NCBI GenBank assembly: GCA_963695705.1
Contig: CAVOHB010000010.1
Coordinates: forward strand, 433,345 to 497,344
Direction of reading: 5' to 3'
From: JBKPNJ01 sp963695705
GTDB taxonomy: Bacteria; Actinomycetota; Actinomycetes; Propionibacteriales; Nocardioidaceae
DNA length: 64,000 nt
Positions 42,701 through 49,190 of this stretch are shown piece after piece. Position 1 is the stretch's first letter. Each line of letters opens with the position of its first letter. The translations under genes were made by a program, and so were the position numbers. The notes beneath the pieces were generated by a model that saw only the letters and a list, made by a program, of their open reading frames with translations, was not told the DNA's origin and did not search any database.

Positions 42701-43080
42701 AGGGCATCAGCGACGACGCCGACCTGAAGGAGCTGTGCCAGGCATTCCAGGCGGGGCCGTACGGCGAAAGGTCGCCGTTCCTGATCGAGGCACCGTTCAC
42801 GCTCGTGCTCGGCCGGCAGGTGGTGCGCGGCCGGATCGACGCGGCCTACGCCACCCCCGACGGGTACGAGGTGGTCGACTGGAAGACGAGCAGGAGCCAG
42901 GCTGCCGTTCCCCTGCAGCTGGCGATCTACCGGCTGGCGGTGGCGGAGCTCACCGCCGTGCCGCTGGAGCGGGTGCGCGCGGCGTTCTACTACGTGCGCA
43001 GCGGTGATGTCGTACGCCCCGCGCACCTGCCGGGGCGGGCCGAGCTCGAACGGCTGCTCGCGGCCACGCGGGAGCCCTAG
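39793..43080 (+). CDS. adnB: AdnB-type helicase-nuclease subunit
   Basis: A 1095-residue partner of AdnA. Helicase motifs are VIIAGAGSGKTTVMAARVVW (about 45-62), LTFTNKAATVLRARI, TYHAFASSLI, IVLLDEYQDTSVAQR (about 277), GDPCQCIYGWRGAS, LNVNRRSG, LTVHKAKGMEWEVV and YVGLTRPRRRLVAS. The C-terminal nuclease (about 885-1080) has SRFGTRFHAWVESY, VVRGRIDAAYATPDGYEVVDWKTSRSQ with the Asp and Lys pair, and no Cys cluster. ATG 39793 overlaps the adnA stop (TGATG), so the subunits are co-translated. The longer frame start at 38947 lies within adnA. AdnAB resects double-strand breaks for recombination or single-strand annealing. Confidence 0.92.
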   Translation: MTAPLSDTPTRRAPLWDGTVLGRLMGVAFSRQQLDAITAPLEPGVIIAGAGSGKTTVMAARVVWLIATGQVRREEVLGLTFTNKAATVLRARIREALAAAAASGGRPGRERDAQLDDAEPTVATYHAFASSLIVEHGLRLGVEPDTRLLADASRFQLADLTIRSSPGPFHQLWTHRPTLVTNLLALDDQLREHLVAIDEVHRFDRALAEQLAGVASSAPIRQAQLAIARRDELLTLVAQYRQAKRRRGVMDFADQMALGATIAEQCPEVGGIERARYRIVLLDEYQDTSVAQRRMLVGLFAGEQGRGHPVTAVGDPCQCIYGWRGASVANLDEFPTHFPTAQGAPASTFPLNVNRRSGRTILEAANRHARPLHDMHRGVEPLAAPEEAGDGEISVALHATYDEEIAWVADEVARVHEGEPALSWSDVGILVHDNADVRALHEALVTRDIPVEVVGLGGLLAIPEVSDVVATLEVVQDLNANAALLRLLTGPRWRIGPRDLALLGRRARGLAGADDHRGSVGRQDGRDPADAHSADPLDALEHAVSGVDPTEVVSLADALDNPGGLAYSEPARDRFSVLSSELRELRRYAGEPLVDLVRRVIDTIGLDLELAACTDRLAAIRRDNIASFVEAVATFAGADSGATLSGSLSGLLAYLRAEEEYGRGLAVCAPTTADSVKLLTVHKAKGMEWEVVFLPVLVSSVFPSSRGRSRWISAPQELPWPLRGDQDSLPHIGEWSKRGVAQFTSAAREHDLLEERRLGYVGLTRPRRRLVASGHWWGPTQVRPRGPSAYLEELADGVRARGLQPHVWAAPPEAGAGNPAVRGRGDSVWPEPADHAAMRKRERVAALVHDARRRELERGSYDSEEDRLALGLDELARLEQWDLELDRLVDEIRADGRDQVTVPLPGSLSTTQVLRLHQDPGGLARELARPMPRIPSQASRFGTRFHAWVESYVGQQQLLDPTDLPGAADQGISDDADLKELCQAFQAGPYGERSPFLIEAPFTLVLGRQVVRGRIDAAYATPDGYEVVDWKTSRSQAAVPLQLAIYRLAVAELTAVPLERVRAAFYYVRSGDVVRPAHLPGRAELERLLAATREP

Positions 43081-43802
43081 CCGCCCGGCCGTTCCGGCAC
43101 GGCGATCATCGTCTCGAGCGCGATCTCGACCATCTGCCCGAACGTCGTCTCGCGCTCGGCGGCCGTTGTGTGCTCACCGGTCTCGAGGTGGTCGGAGACG
43201 GTGCAGATCGCCAGGGCGCGTCTGCGGTGCTGTGCCGCCAGCGTGTACAGCGCGCTCGCCTCCATCTCGACCGCCCGCACACCGAACCCCGCCATCCGGA
43301 CGAGCAGCTCGGGCCGGTCGGAGTAGAACGAGTCCGCGGAGAACACCGGCACCACCTTGATGTCGACGCCGCGGGTGAGCGACACGTCGTACGCCGTCCG
43401 CAGCAGCGCGAAGTCGGCCGACGGCGCAAAGTCGAGTCCCTCGAACCTGACCCGGTTCATCGACGAGTCCGTCGAGGCACTGATCGCCAGCACGACATCG
43501 CGCAGCGCCAGATCCCCGGTGAGCGCGCCACACGTGCCGACGCGGACCAGCTGCCGAGCGTCATAGTCGCGGATCAGCTCGTTGACGTAGATCGACAGGG
43601 ACGGCAGACCTATTCCGGTTCCCTGAACCGAGACGCCTTCGCCACGGTATCTGCCGGTGAAGCCGAGCATGTTGCGCACCGTGGAGTAGCACTCGGCATC
43701 GTCGAGGAACGTCTCGGCGATCCACTTCGCCCGCAACGGGTCGCCCGGGAGCAGGACACGTGGCGCGACGTCGCCGGGGGCGGCGCCGATGTGCGTACTC
43801 AC
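43077..43802 (-). CDS. deoD: Purine nucleoside phosphorylase, DeoD type
   Basis: A 241-residue hexameric-type phosphorylase cleaving purine nucleosides with phosphate. VLLPGDPLRAKWIAETFL binds phosphate (Gly, Arg), TGIGLPSLSIYVNELI and RVGTCGAL follow, and VRAVEMEASALYTLAA carries the ribose-binding Met-Glu; TVSDHLETGE has the catalytic Asp (position of Asp204). Its end overlaps that of adnB by 4 bp in convergent orientation. I do not recall a PNP at this point in mycobacteria, so it may be an insertion into an otherwise conserved order. Confidence 0.9.
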   Translation of the reverse strand: MSTHIGAAPGDVAPRVLLPGDPLRAKWIAETFLDDAECYSTVRNMLGFTGRYRGEGVSVQGTGIGLPSLSIYVNELIRDYDARQLVRVGTCGALTGDLALRDVVLAISASTDSSMNRVRFEGLDFAPSADFALLRTAYDVSLTRGVDIKVVPVFSADSFYSDRPELLVRMAGFGVRAVEMEASALYTLAAQHRRRALAICTVSDHLETGEHTTAAERETTFGQMVEIALETMIAVPERPGG

Positions 43803-43876
43803 CGCTCAACTCGTTCCGGCTGCGGCTCGTTCATGCGGCGTGATCCTGCCAGACCCGATGACCGTAGGCTCGCGGC

Positions 43877-44774
43877 GTGATCGATGCGAGACTGCAGAAC
43901 CTGACGCTGGCGCGCGCCGAGCACGACCGGGTCACCGCCAACCGCCGGGACAACGCCTGGCTGGGCGAACAGCTGGCCAACCCCGCCACCCGGGTGCTAC
44001 TGATCAGCAAAGGTCGCGTCCCCGTCAACGACGACCGTTCCGGGCTCCGCTTCGTGGCTCCGGACTGTGCCGGGCCGGGGGAGCCGTTCCTGCTCGGCGT
44101 AGCCGACGGTCAGATCTTCTTCACCAAGATGGTCGACGAGCTGCCGGAAGAGATGACCTCGGCCGGGCTGCGCGAGATCGGGGCCAGCCTCGGCCGACGT
44201 GACGCGGGGTTGATGGTCCACGCGGCAGCGCTGGCGAACTGGCATCACACCCATCCGCGCTGTCCGCAGTGTGGCGCGCCCACGGAGCCGGTGTGCTCGG
44301 GCGAGTCACGCAGGTGCACGGTGGACGACACGCTGCACTTCCCCCGGACCGATCCCGGCGGTGATCATGCTGGTGATCGATGACGACGACCGGTGCCTGC
44401 TCGGCCACCAGGCCAGCTGGCCCCGGGGACGCTTCTCGACGCTGGCCGGCTTCGTGGAGCCGGGCGAGTCACCGGAGCAGGCGGTGGTCCGCGAGGTGGG
44501 CGAGGAGGTTGGGATCGCGATCGACGACGTCACGTACGCCGGCAGCCAGCCGTGGCCGTTCCCGGCCAGCCTGATGATCGGCTTCTTCGCTCACGCGACC
44601 ACGACGGACATCACCGTCGACGGCACCGAGATCGCCGACGCCCGCTGGTTCAGCCGTGACGAGCTGCGCCGGGCGGTGGCCGACGATGAGCTTATCTTCC
44701 TGCCCGGCCAGATCTCGATCTCTCGGGCGCTGATCGAGCATTGGTACGGCGCTGAGCTTCCCGGCAGCTGGTGA
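43877..44774 (+). pseudogene. nudC: NAD(+) diphosphatase NudC, frameshifted
   Basis: Two overlapping frames make a near-complete NudC of about 298 residues, an NADH/NAD pyrophosphatase and RNA deNADding enzyme. Frame 1 (43877-44383) has the N-terminal domain and zinc ribbon HPRCPQCGAPTEPVCSGESRRC, and reads HFPRTDPGG before going astray. Frame 2 resumes with PAVIMLVIDDDDRCLLG and has the Nudix box GFVEPGESPEQAVVREVGEE (GX5EX7REVxEE) and a C-terminal PGQISISRALIEHWYG. Removing one C from the CCC at 44354-44356 gives HFPRTDPAVIML, the expected family sequence. Sequencing error or recent mutation. Followed by a tandem repeat that spans its stop. Confidence 0.85.
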
Positions 44775-44818
44775 CCGTCGTCAGTTGGTGACCGTCGTCA
44801 GTTGGTGACCGTCGTCAG
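44771..44818. repeat. 17-bp tandem repeat across convergent gene ends
   Basis: gtgaccgtcgtcagttg repeated at 44771-44787 and 44788-44804, then a 14-bp partial copy (44805-44818). The first copy contains the nudC stop and the last the complement of the mycoredoxin stop, so the duplication replicates stop codons between two convergent genes. Confidence 0.88.
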
Positions 44819-45054
44819 CCCAGGTGTGTCATGACCTGCGCCACGGACGGGTTCGTCAGCGCCGAGCCGTCGGGGAACACCAGCGTGGGGACCGTCTGGT
44901 TGCCGTGGTTGGCCTTCTCGACGATCTCTGCCCCGTCGGGCTGCTGCTCGATGTCCACCTCCACGAACGCGATCCCCGCCCTCGCGAGCTGACCCTTCAG
45001 CCGGTGGCAGTATCCGCACCAGGGAGTCGAGTACAGGGTGATCGGTGCCGGCAT
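44815..45054 (-). CDS. mrx1: Mycoredoxin (glutaredoxin-like)
   Basis: A 79-residue thioredoxin-fold reductase. ITLYSTPWCGYCHRLKGQL carries the CGYC active site (residues 13-16), and GNQTVPTLVFPDGS the cis-Pro loop. Mycoredoxin-1 reduces mycothiol mixed disulfides in actinobacteria that lack glutathione. Its place between nudC and uvrD2 matches the M. tuberculosis order (Rv3199c, Rv3198A, Rv3198c, from memory). Divergent from uvrD2. Confidence 0.9.
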   Translation of the reverse strand: MPAPITLYSTPWCGYCHRLKGQLARAGIAFVEVDIEQQPDGAEIVEKANHGNQTVPTLVFPDGSALTNPSVAQVMTHLG

Positions 45055-45145
45055 AAAAAGTGTCCTTGTCCGCGTCTAGGGTGTCCCTGGTAGAACGCCG
45101 AAACTCTCCCCATTCTTCCCCGCGCGGCGGAAGGAGCGCCTGTCG

Positions 45146-47314
45146 TTGAACGAGTCCCACCCAGCCGCGGACGCGATCCTGACGGACCTCGACCCCGAGC
45201 AGCGGGAGGTCGCCGAGGCGCTGGAAGGGCCGGTGTGCGTGCTCGCGGGCGCGGGGACCGGCAAGACACGGGCGATCACCCACCGCATCGCCAACGGCGT
45301 TCACCGCGGGCTCTACCAGCCGACCGAGGTGCTGGCTGTGACGTTCACCACTCGGGCGGCCGGGGAGATGCGCGCCCGGCTCCGCCAGCTGGGCACGGCG
45401 GGTGTCCAGGCCCGCACGTTCCACTCCGCGGCGTTGCGCCAGGCGCGGTACTTCTGGCCGACCGTCTACGGCCGCGACCTCCCGCAGCTGGTCGAGTCCA
45501 AGCTGCCGTTGCTCACGGAGGCGATGAAGCGCTGCCGGGTCCCGGCGGACGCCGCCGCACTGCGTGACATCGCCGGGGAGGTCGAGTGGGCGAAGGTCAG
45601 CAACGTTCGACCGGACACCTTCGCCGACGTCGCCGCCCGCGCCGGTCGCAGCCTGGCGGCACACGACCTGGCGACGACCGCCCGGATCTTCGCCGCCTAC
45701 GAGGAGACCAAACGCGACCGGGGCCGCATCGACATGGAGGATGTCCTGCTCTGCGCGGCCGCGCTGCTCTCCGAGGACGAGCATGCCGCCGCCCAGGTCA
45801 GGCGCCAGTACCGCTGGTTCGTCGTCGACGAGTTCCAGGATGTCAGCCCGATCCAGCAGCGCCTGCTGGACCTGTGGCTCGGTGGCCGCGACGACGTTTG
45901 CGTCGTGGGCGATGCGGCGCAGACGATCTACTCGTTCACGGGCGCATCAAGCGACCACCTGCTCGGGTTCGCCGCCCGGCACCCGGACACCACCGTGATC
46001 CGGCTCGAACGCAACTACCGGTCGACACCGGAGGTGCTCGAGGTGGCCAACCGGCTGCTGCACGGCAGCGCGACGACCGGGCTGCCGGCCGCGGGACACG
46101 ACCGGCGGCGTCGGCCGGAGACGGCACTGCTGCTGCGCGCCCAGCGGGCGAGCGGGCCAGCGGCGACGTTCACCGAACTGCACGACGAGGTGGGCGAGGC
46201 CGAGTGGGTGGCCGACGCGGTCACAGCCATCGCGGCGGCCGGCACGCCGTGGCGTGAGATCGCCGTGCTGTTCCGGATCAACGCCCAGTCGGAGCCGTTC
46301 GAGGAGGCGCTGAGCGCTCGAGGCGTCCCCTACGTCGTGCGTGGAGTCGAGCGGTTCTTCGACCGGCCGGAGGTCCGGCAGGCCGTGACGCTGATGCGCG
46401 GGTCGCTGCGCGCCGGTGAGGTGGCGGTGAACGGGCTCGTCGACTCGGTTTCCAGTCTGCTGGGCGGGATCGGGTGGAGAGCAGTGCCTCCGGCGGGCGG
46501 TCGGAGCGCACGGAACCGGTGGGAGTCCCTGCAGGCCCTGCTCGGACTGGCGCAGGAGCTCGCCGCCGTGGACCCGACGGCAACGCTGGGGTCGTTCGTC
46601 GCCGAGATCGAGCGCAGAGCCGCGGGCCAGCACGCTCCCGTCGCCGAGGGCGTCACGCTGGCCACCCTGCACGCCGCCAAGGGGTTGGAGTGGGAGGCGG
46701 TCTTTCTCGCCGGCATCCACGAGGGGACGGTGCCCATCGTCTATGCCGACACGGCCGCGGCGGTAGAGGAGGAGCGGCGGCTGCTCTATGTCGGCGTCAC
46801 CCGTGCCCGTCGCGGGCTGTCGGTGTCCTGGTCGGTCGCGCGGTCGCCGGGGGCCCGCGCGACGCGGGGCGCCTCCCGCTTCCTCGACGGCATCCGCCCG
46901 CAGACCGGGGCAGCCGCCACCGGGACGGCACGGCCCCCGCAGCGTCGGCGCAGGGGCGGGACGCCCCGGTGCCGTGCCTGCCAGCGCCCCCTCACCGACG
47001 CCATCGAACGCAAGCTCGGCCGTTGCCGTGACTGCCCCGCGACCTACGACGAGGCCCTGTTCGAGCGACTGCGCACCTGGCGAACGCACCAGGCCGCCAG
47101 CGAGAGCCTGCCGGCGTTCTGCATCTTCACCGACGCAACCCTGACGGTGATCGCGGAGACGCGGCCACGCGACCCGGGCTCGCTGGTGAAGGTTCCGGGG
47201 ATCGGGAAGGTGAAGCTGGACAAGTACGGCGACGCTGTGCTGGCGCTGTGCGCCGAGCCGGTGTCGGGAGCCACCACCGCAGGAATTCCGAGAATCTCCG
47301 AGATTTCCCGGTAA
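45146..47314 (+). CDS. uvrD2: ATP-dependent DNA helicase UvrD2
   Basis: A 722-residue superfamily 1A 3'-5' helicase. Motifs: VLAGAGTGKTRAITHRIA (about 30-48), TFTTRAAGEM, TFHSAALRQARYFWP, RWFVVDEFQDVSPIQQ (about 225), GDAAQTIYSFTGA, LERNYRST, LATLHAAKGLEWEAVFLAG and LYVGVTRARRGL. After the helicase come a tetracysteine zinc motif, CRACQRPL and CRDCPATYDE (about 609-635), and an HRDC domain (LPAFCIFTDATLTVIAETRP and VPGIGKVKLDKYG). This zinc plus HRDC tail identifies the mycobacterial UvrD2 type. TTG start at 45146 after GGAAGGAG. whiB7 follows immediately. Confidence 0.93.
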   Translation: MNESHPAADAILTDLDPEQREVAEALEGPVCVLAGAGTGKTRAITHRIANGVHRGLYQPTEVLAVTFTTRAAGEMRARLRQLGTAGVQARTFHSAALRQARYFWPTVYGRDLPQLVESKLPLLTEAMKRCRVPADAAALRDIAGEVEWAKVSNVRPDTFADVAARAGRSLAAHDLATTARIFAAYEETKRDRGRIDMEDVLLCAAALLSEDEHAAAQVRRQYRWFVVDEFQDVSPIQQRLLDLWLGGRDDVCVVGDAAQTIYSFTGASSDHLLGFAARHPDTTVIRLERNYRSTPEVLEVANRLLHGSATTGLPAAGHDRRRRPETALLLRAQRASGPAATFTELHDEVGEAEWVADAVTAIAAAGTPWREIAVLFRINAQSEPFEEALSARGVPYVVRGVERFFDRPEVRQAVTLMRGSLRAGEVAVNGLVDSVSSLLGGIGWRAVPPAGGRSARNRWESLQALLGLAQELAAVDPTATLGSFVAEIERRAAGQHAPVAEGVTLATLHAAKGLEWEAVFLAGIHEGTVPIVYADTAAAVEEERRLLYVGVTRARRGLSVSWSVARSPGARATRGASRFLDGIRPQTGAAATGTARPPQRRRRGGTPRCRACQRPLTDAIERKLGRCRDCPATYDEALFERLRTWRTHQAASESLPAFCIFTDATLTVIAETRPRDPGSLVKVPGIGKVKLDKYGDAVLALCAEPVSGATTAGIPRISEISR

Positions 47315-47319
47315 TTCGT

Positions 47320-47349
47320 TTGCCGGGCTGGACGGGCGAAGCGTAGTCT
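47320..47349 (+). promoter_or_regulatory. Candidate whiB7 promoter
   Basis: TTGCCG (47320-47325), 18 bp, TAGTCT (47344-47349), just after the uvrD2 stop. An A/T-rich GGTAATTCGT lies directly upstream of the -35. In mycobacteria WhiB7 recognises an AT-rich stretch at that position with its AT-hook, so autoregulation is plausible. Position is from pattern only. Confidence 0.45.
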
Positions 47350-47434
47350 TCAAACCCCATCCGATTGCCTGTCGATCAGGGGACCCTGACCGCGAGACGG
47401 TCAACCGACGAGGAAGCGAAGGAGGTGCCACTCG

Positions 47435-47665
47435 ATGTCAACCAACCTGATGTACACGGAGCCCGAGGCGGCGCCGCGTCCTCGCACGTTCGCAGGTAGC
47501 AACTCTGCACACACCTTCGGACCCGTCGGCCGGCTTCTCCCGGGCACCAGTGTCGCCTGCGGCATGCAGGACACCCGTGTCGCCCGCGATACCCAGGGCA
47601 TCGCCGTGTCCACCGTGTACAAGAGCGCCTTCCCGGGCGTTCGGGCTTGGAGTCCACCGGTCTAG
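47435..47665 (+). CDS. Upstream ORF in the whiB7 leader
   Basis: A 76-codon ORF with an excellent ribosome-binding site (GAAGGAGG, 8 bp before the ATG) inside the 440-nt region between uvrD2 and whiB7. The product (MSTNLMYTEPEAAPRPRTFA at the N-terminus) has no recognisable domain. Its stop (47663-47665) lies 26 nt before a hairpin that looks like an intrinsic terminator. In mycobacteria and Streptomyces whiB7/wblC leaders, slowed translation of such an upstream ORF by ribosome-targeting antibiotics prevents termination and turns on whiB7. I therefore read this as a regulatory ORF rather than a functional protein gene. Confidence 0.6.
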   Translation: MSTNLMYTEPEAAPRPRTFAGSNSAHTFGPVGRLLPGTSVACGMQDTRVARDTQGIAVSTVYKSAFPGVRAWSPPV

Positions 47666-47691
47666 CACCATGACAGACCGGCACCTCCAGG

Positions 47692-47731
47692 CCGCGGAAC
47701 CCGAAACCCGGGATCCGCGGTCATTTTGTTT
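47692..47731 (+). terminator. Intrinsic terminator/attenuator in the whiB7 leader
   Basis: Arms CCGCGGAACCCG (47692-47703) and CGGGATCCGCGG (47709-47720) pair over 11 of 12 positions around a 5-nt loop, followed by TCATTTTGTTT. A real T-rich tail is rare in this GC-rich window. It sits between the upstream ORF and whiB7, exactly where an attenuator would act. Confidence 0.75.
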
Positions 47732-47790
47732 CCCCAGACTGTTCGACCGGCCCACAAGGCCACTGATCAGGTCACAAGGAGGTGACAGAC

Positions 47791-48081
47791 ATGAGCATCA
47801 GCGTTCTCGATTCGTACGCCGTCAGCGGCGGCAGGATCGACGACTCGCAGCTCCCGTGCCGGCTCAACGACCCGGAGCTGTTCTTCGCCGAATCACCTGC
47901 GGACATCGAGACAGCCAAGGCTCTGTGCCGGGACTGCCCGGTGAGGGCCGCCTGCCTGGCCGGGGCACTCGACCGGGGCGAGCCCTGGGGTGTCTGGGGC
48001 GGAGAGCTCTTCATCTCAGGCGTCGTCGTGGCCCGCAAGCGGCCGCGCGGGCGTCCTCGCAAGAACGAGGCTGCGGCGTGA
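47791..48081 (+). CDS. whiB7: WhiB7 transcriptional regulator
   Basis: A 96-residue Wbl-family Fe-S transcription factor. The four cluster Cys are C23, C46, C49 and C55 (LPCRLND, LCRDCPVRAAC), the turn is GEPWGVWGGE, and the C-terminal AT-hook RPRGRPRKNEA identifies the WhiB7 subgroup. WhiB7 binds the sigma-A region 4 of RNA polymerase and activates intrinsic antibiotic-resistance genes. AAGGAGG nine bp before ATG 47791 gives the start. It lies after uvrD2, as in M. tuberculosis, and is controlled by the leader described above. Confidence 0.93.
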   Translation: MSISVLDSYAVSGGRIDDSQLPCRLNDPELFFAESPADIETAKALCRDCPVRAACLAGALDRGEPWGVWGGELFISGVVVARKRPRGRPRKNEAAA

Positions 48082-48185
48082 CGCAGCAACCGACCTGCAT
48101 TGTTCGCATGGTCCTGCTCCGCAGGCCACTGAGGAAAGCACTGGAATCGATGACCACGAGACCCATCCCGAACAGGAGCACCGAA

Positions 48186-48350
48186 ATGAATCTCATGCAA
48201 GAAGAACTCGCGCGAGCGCATATACAGGCGCGTCTCGCCGAGGCGCGCCTGATCCGTCGTGGCAACCAGCTCGCCCGGGCACAGCGTTTCGCTCGGCGCG
48301 CGGACCGCACCGCTCTGAAGGCACGCCTCGCCCTTGCCCGCGCTCTGTAG
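48186..48350 (+). CDS. Small basic helical protein downstream of whiB7
   Basis: A 54-residue protein, MNLMQEELARAHIQARLAEA at the N-terminus, then an Arg/Ala-rich helix (ARRADRTALKARLALARAL). It has no Cys or membrane segment and should be one or two amphipathic basic helices. AGGAG lies 7 bp before ATG 48186; an ATG 12 codons upstream (48150) is in frame. It is 104 bp after whiB7 and precedes a strong terminator, so it probably shares the whiB7 transcript. I believe similar short proteins occur in related genera, but no function is known. Confidence 0.55.
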   Translation: MNLMQEELARAHIQARLAEARLIRRGNQLARAQRFARRADRTALKARLALARAL

Positions 48351-48416
48351 CGGCAACCGAGACAACACAAGACAAGCGACCGAGACGGCCCAATCCAGAG
48401 GGCCGATCGAGACACG

Positions 48417-48456
48417 CAGCGCCCCCGGGTCCCACAAAGGGATCCCGGGGGCGCTG
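48417..48456 (+). terminator. Strong hairpin ending the whiB7 transcript
   Basis: CAGCGCCCCCGGG(T)CCC and GGG(AT)CCCGGGGGCGCTG pair over 16 bp with a small internal mismatch and a 5-nt ACAAA loop. It is 66 bp after the small basic-protein gene. No T-run. Confidence 0.75.
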
Positions 48457-48571
48457 CTCGCTCCCGCCGTGACCACGCGGTCGGGGAGCCATTCTGGCCG
48501 AATCGCATACATAAAGCATTCAGGTAACTACCGTGGGTATCTCTGCCTAGACATCGGGAACCAGGGAAACC

Positions 48572-48898
48572 ATGAAGAAGTCGCTCGCCGCCATGTTCGC
48601 CTGCGCCGTGCTGCTGGGCTCCGGTGCGGCCGTCGTGCCGGCGTCCGCACACGGCCACCACCACGGCTGTGTCTCGCGCTCGGAGTACCGGCACGTCCAC
48701 AAGGGCATGACCAGGCACCATGTGCGCCACATCTTCGACACGGCGGGCAAACGCAAGGCGATCTCGCACTCCGGGGCAGGCACCTCGGAGATCCGCAGGT
48801 ATGTCGCCTGCCATCGACGTCACGCGGTGCTGATCTCCTTCACCTCCTACTTCGGTAACGCTCCGCTTAGGCTGAACAACAAGGTCCGCAGCCGCTAG
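48572..48898 (+). CDS. Small secreted protein, possibly BamE/SmpA-like fold
   Basis: A 108-residue exported protein. Signal peptide MKKSLAAMFACAVLLGSGAA ends around VPASAHG. The mature part begins His-rich (HGHHHGC), then SEYRHVHKGMTRHHVRHIFDTAGKR resembles the K-G-M-T-x2-x-V-x2-I-F-x3-G repeat of BamE/SmpA-type domains, and a C-terminal strand region has two Cys (C33 and one in YVACHRRHA) that could form a disulfide. Actinobacteria have no BamA complex, so the role must differ. Preceded by GTAACTACCGTGGGTAT, with GGGTAT at 48535-48540 as a possible -10. Confidence 0.65.
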   Translation: MKKSLAAMFACAVLLGSGAAVVPASAHGHHHGCVSRSEYRHVHKGMTRHHVRHIFDTAGKRKAISHSGAGTSEIRRYVACHRRHAVLISFTSYFGNAPLRLNNKVRSR

Positions 48899-49009
48899 CC
48901 GCGTCCCCGGGTGCTGCTACGCCCCGCGCGGTCGGCGCGCGAGCTGGAGACGCCCGCCAGAGCGCGCAAGGGCTGGCCCGGCGCCGCACTTGGGTGTACC
49001 AAGGAGACC

Positions 49010-49174
49010 GTGCAACCTAGCTGTGACTTGTGCGGGCAGCCGGCCCCTGGCGCGGACGTGCCGCTCACCTGGGTGACGTCGACGGAGAACGGACGTCAAC
49101 GCGTCTACTGCGATCGATGCTCCCGCGAGCACCTGCGCAGCATCGAAGGCAAGCTCGACTCCGCCTGGTGGTGA
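49010..49174 (+). CDS. Small zinc-ribbon protein
   Basis: About 54 residues: VQPSCDLCGQPAPGADVPLT, then WVTSTENGRQRVYCDRCSRE and HLRSIEGKLDSAWW. Two CxxC pairs (CDLC, CDRC) form a likely zinc ribbon. This small protein is, I believe, widely conserved in actinobacteria, with unknown function. AAGGAG lies only 3-4 bp before GTG 49010, which is short spacing; GTG 48911 is an in-frame alternative that adds 33 residues without apparent conservation. Confidence 0.65.
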   Translation: MQPSCDLCGQPAPGADVPLTWVTSTENGRQRVYCDRCSREHLRSIEGKLDSAWW

Positions 49175-49190
49175 CCGGACAGCGGGCGGA

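Noticed and set aside
47550..48350. 266-codon frame covering whiB7 in another frame
   Set aside because: It overlaps whiB7 and the attenuator hairpin, and only its last 54 codons (from 48186) have a ribosome-binding site and plausible protein character.
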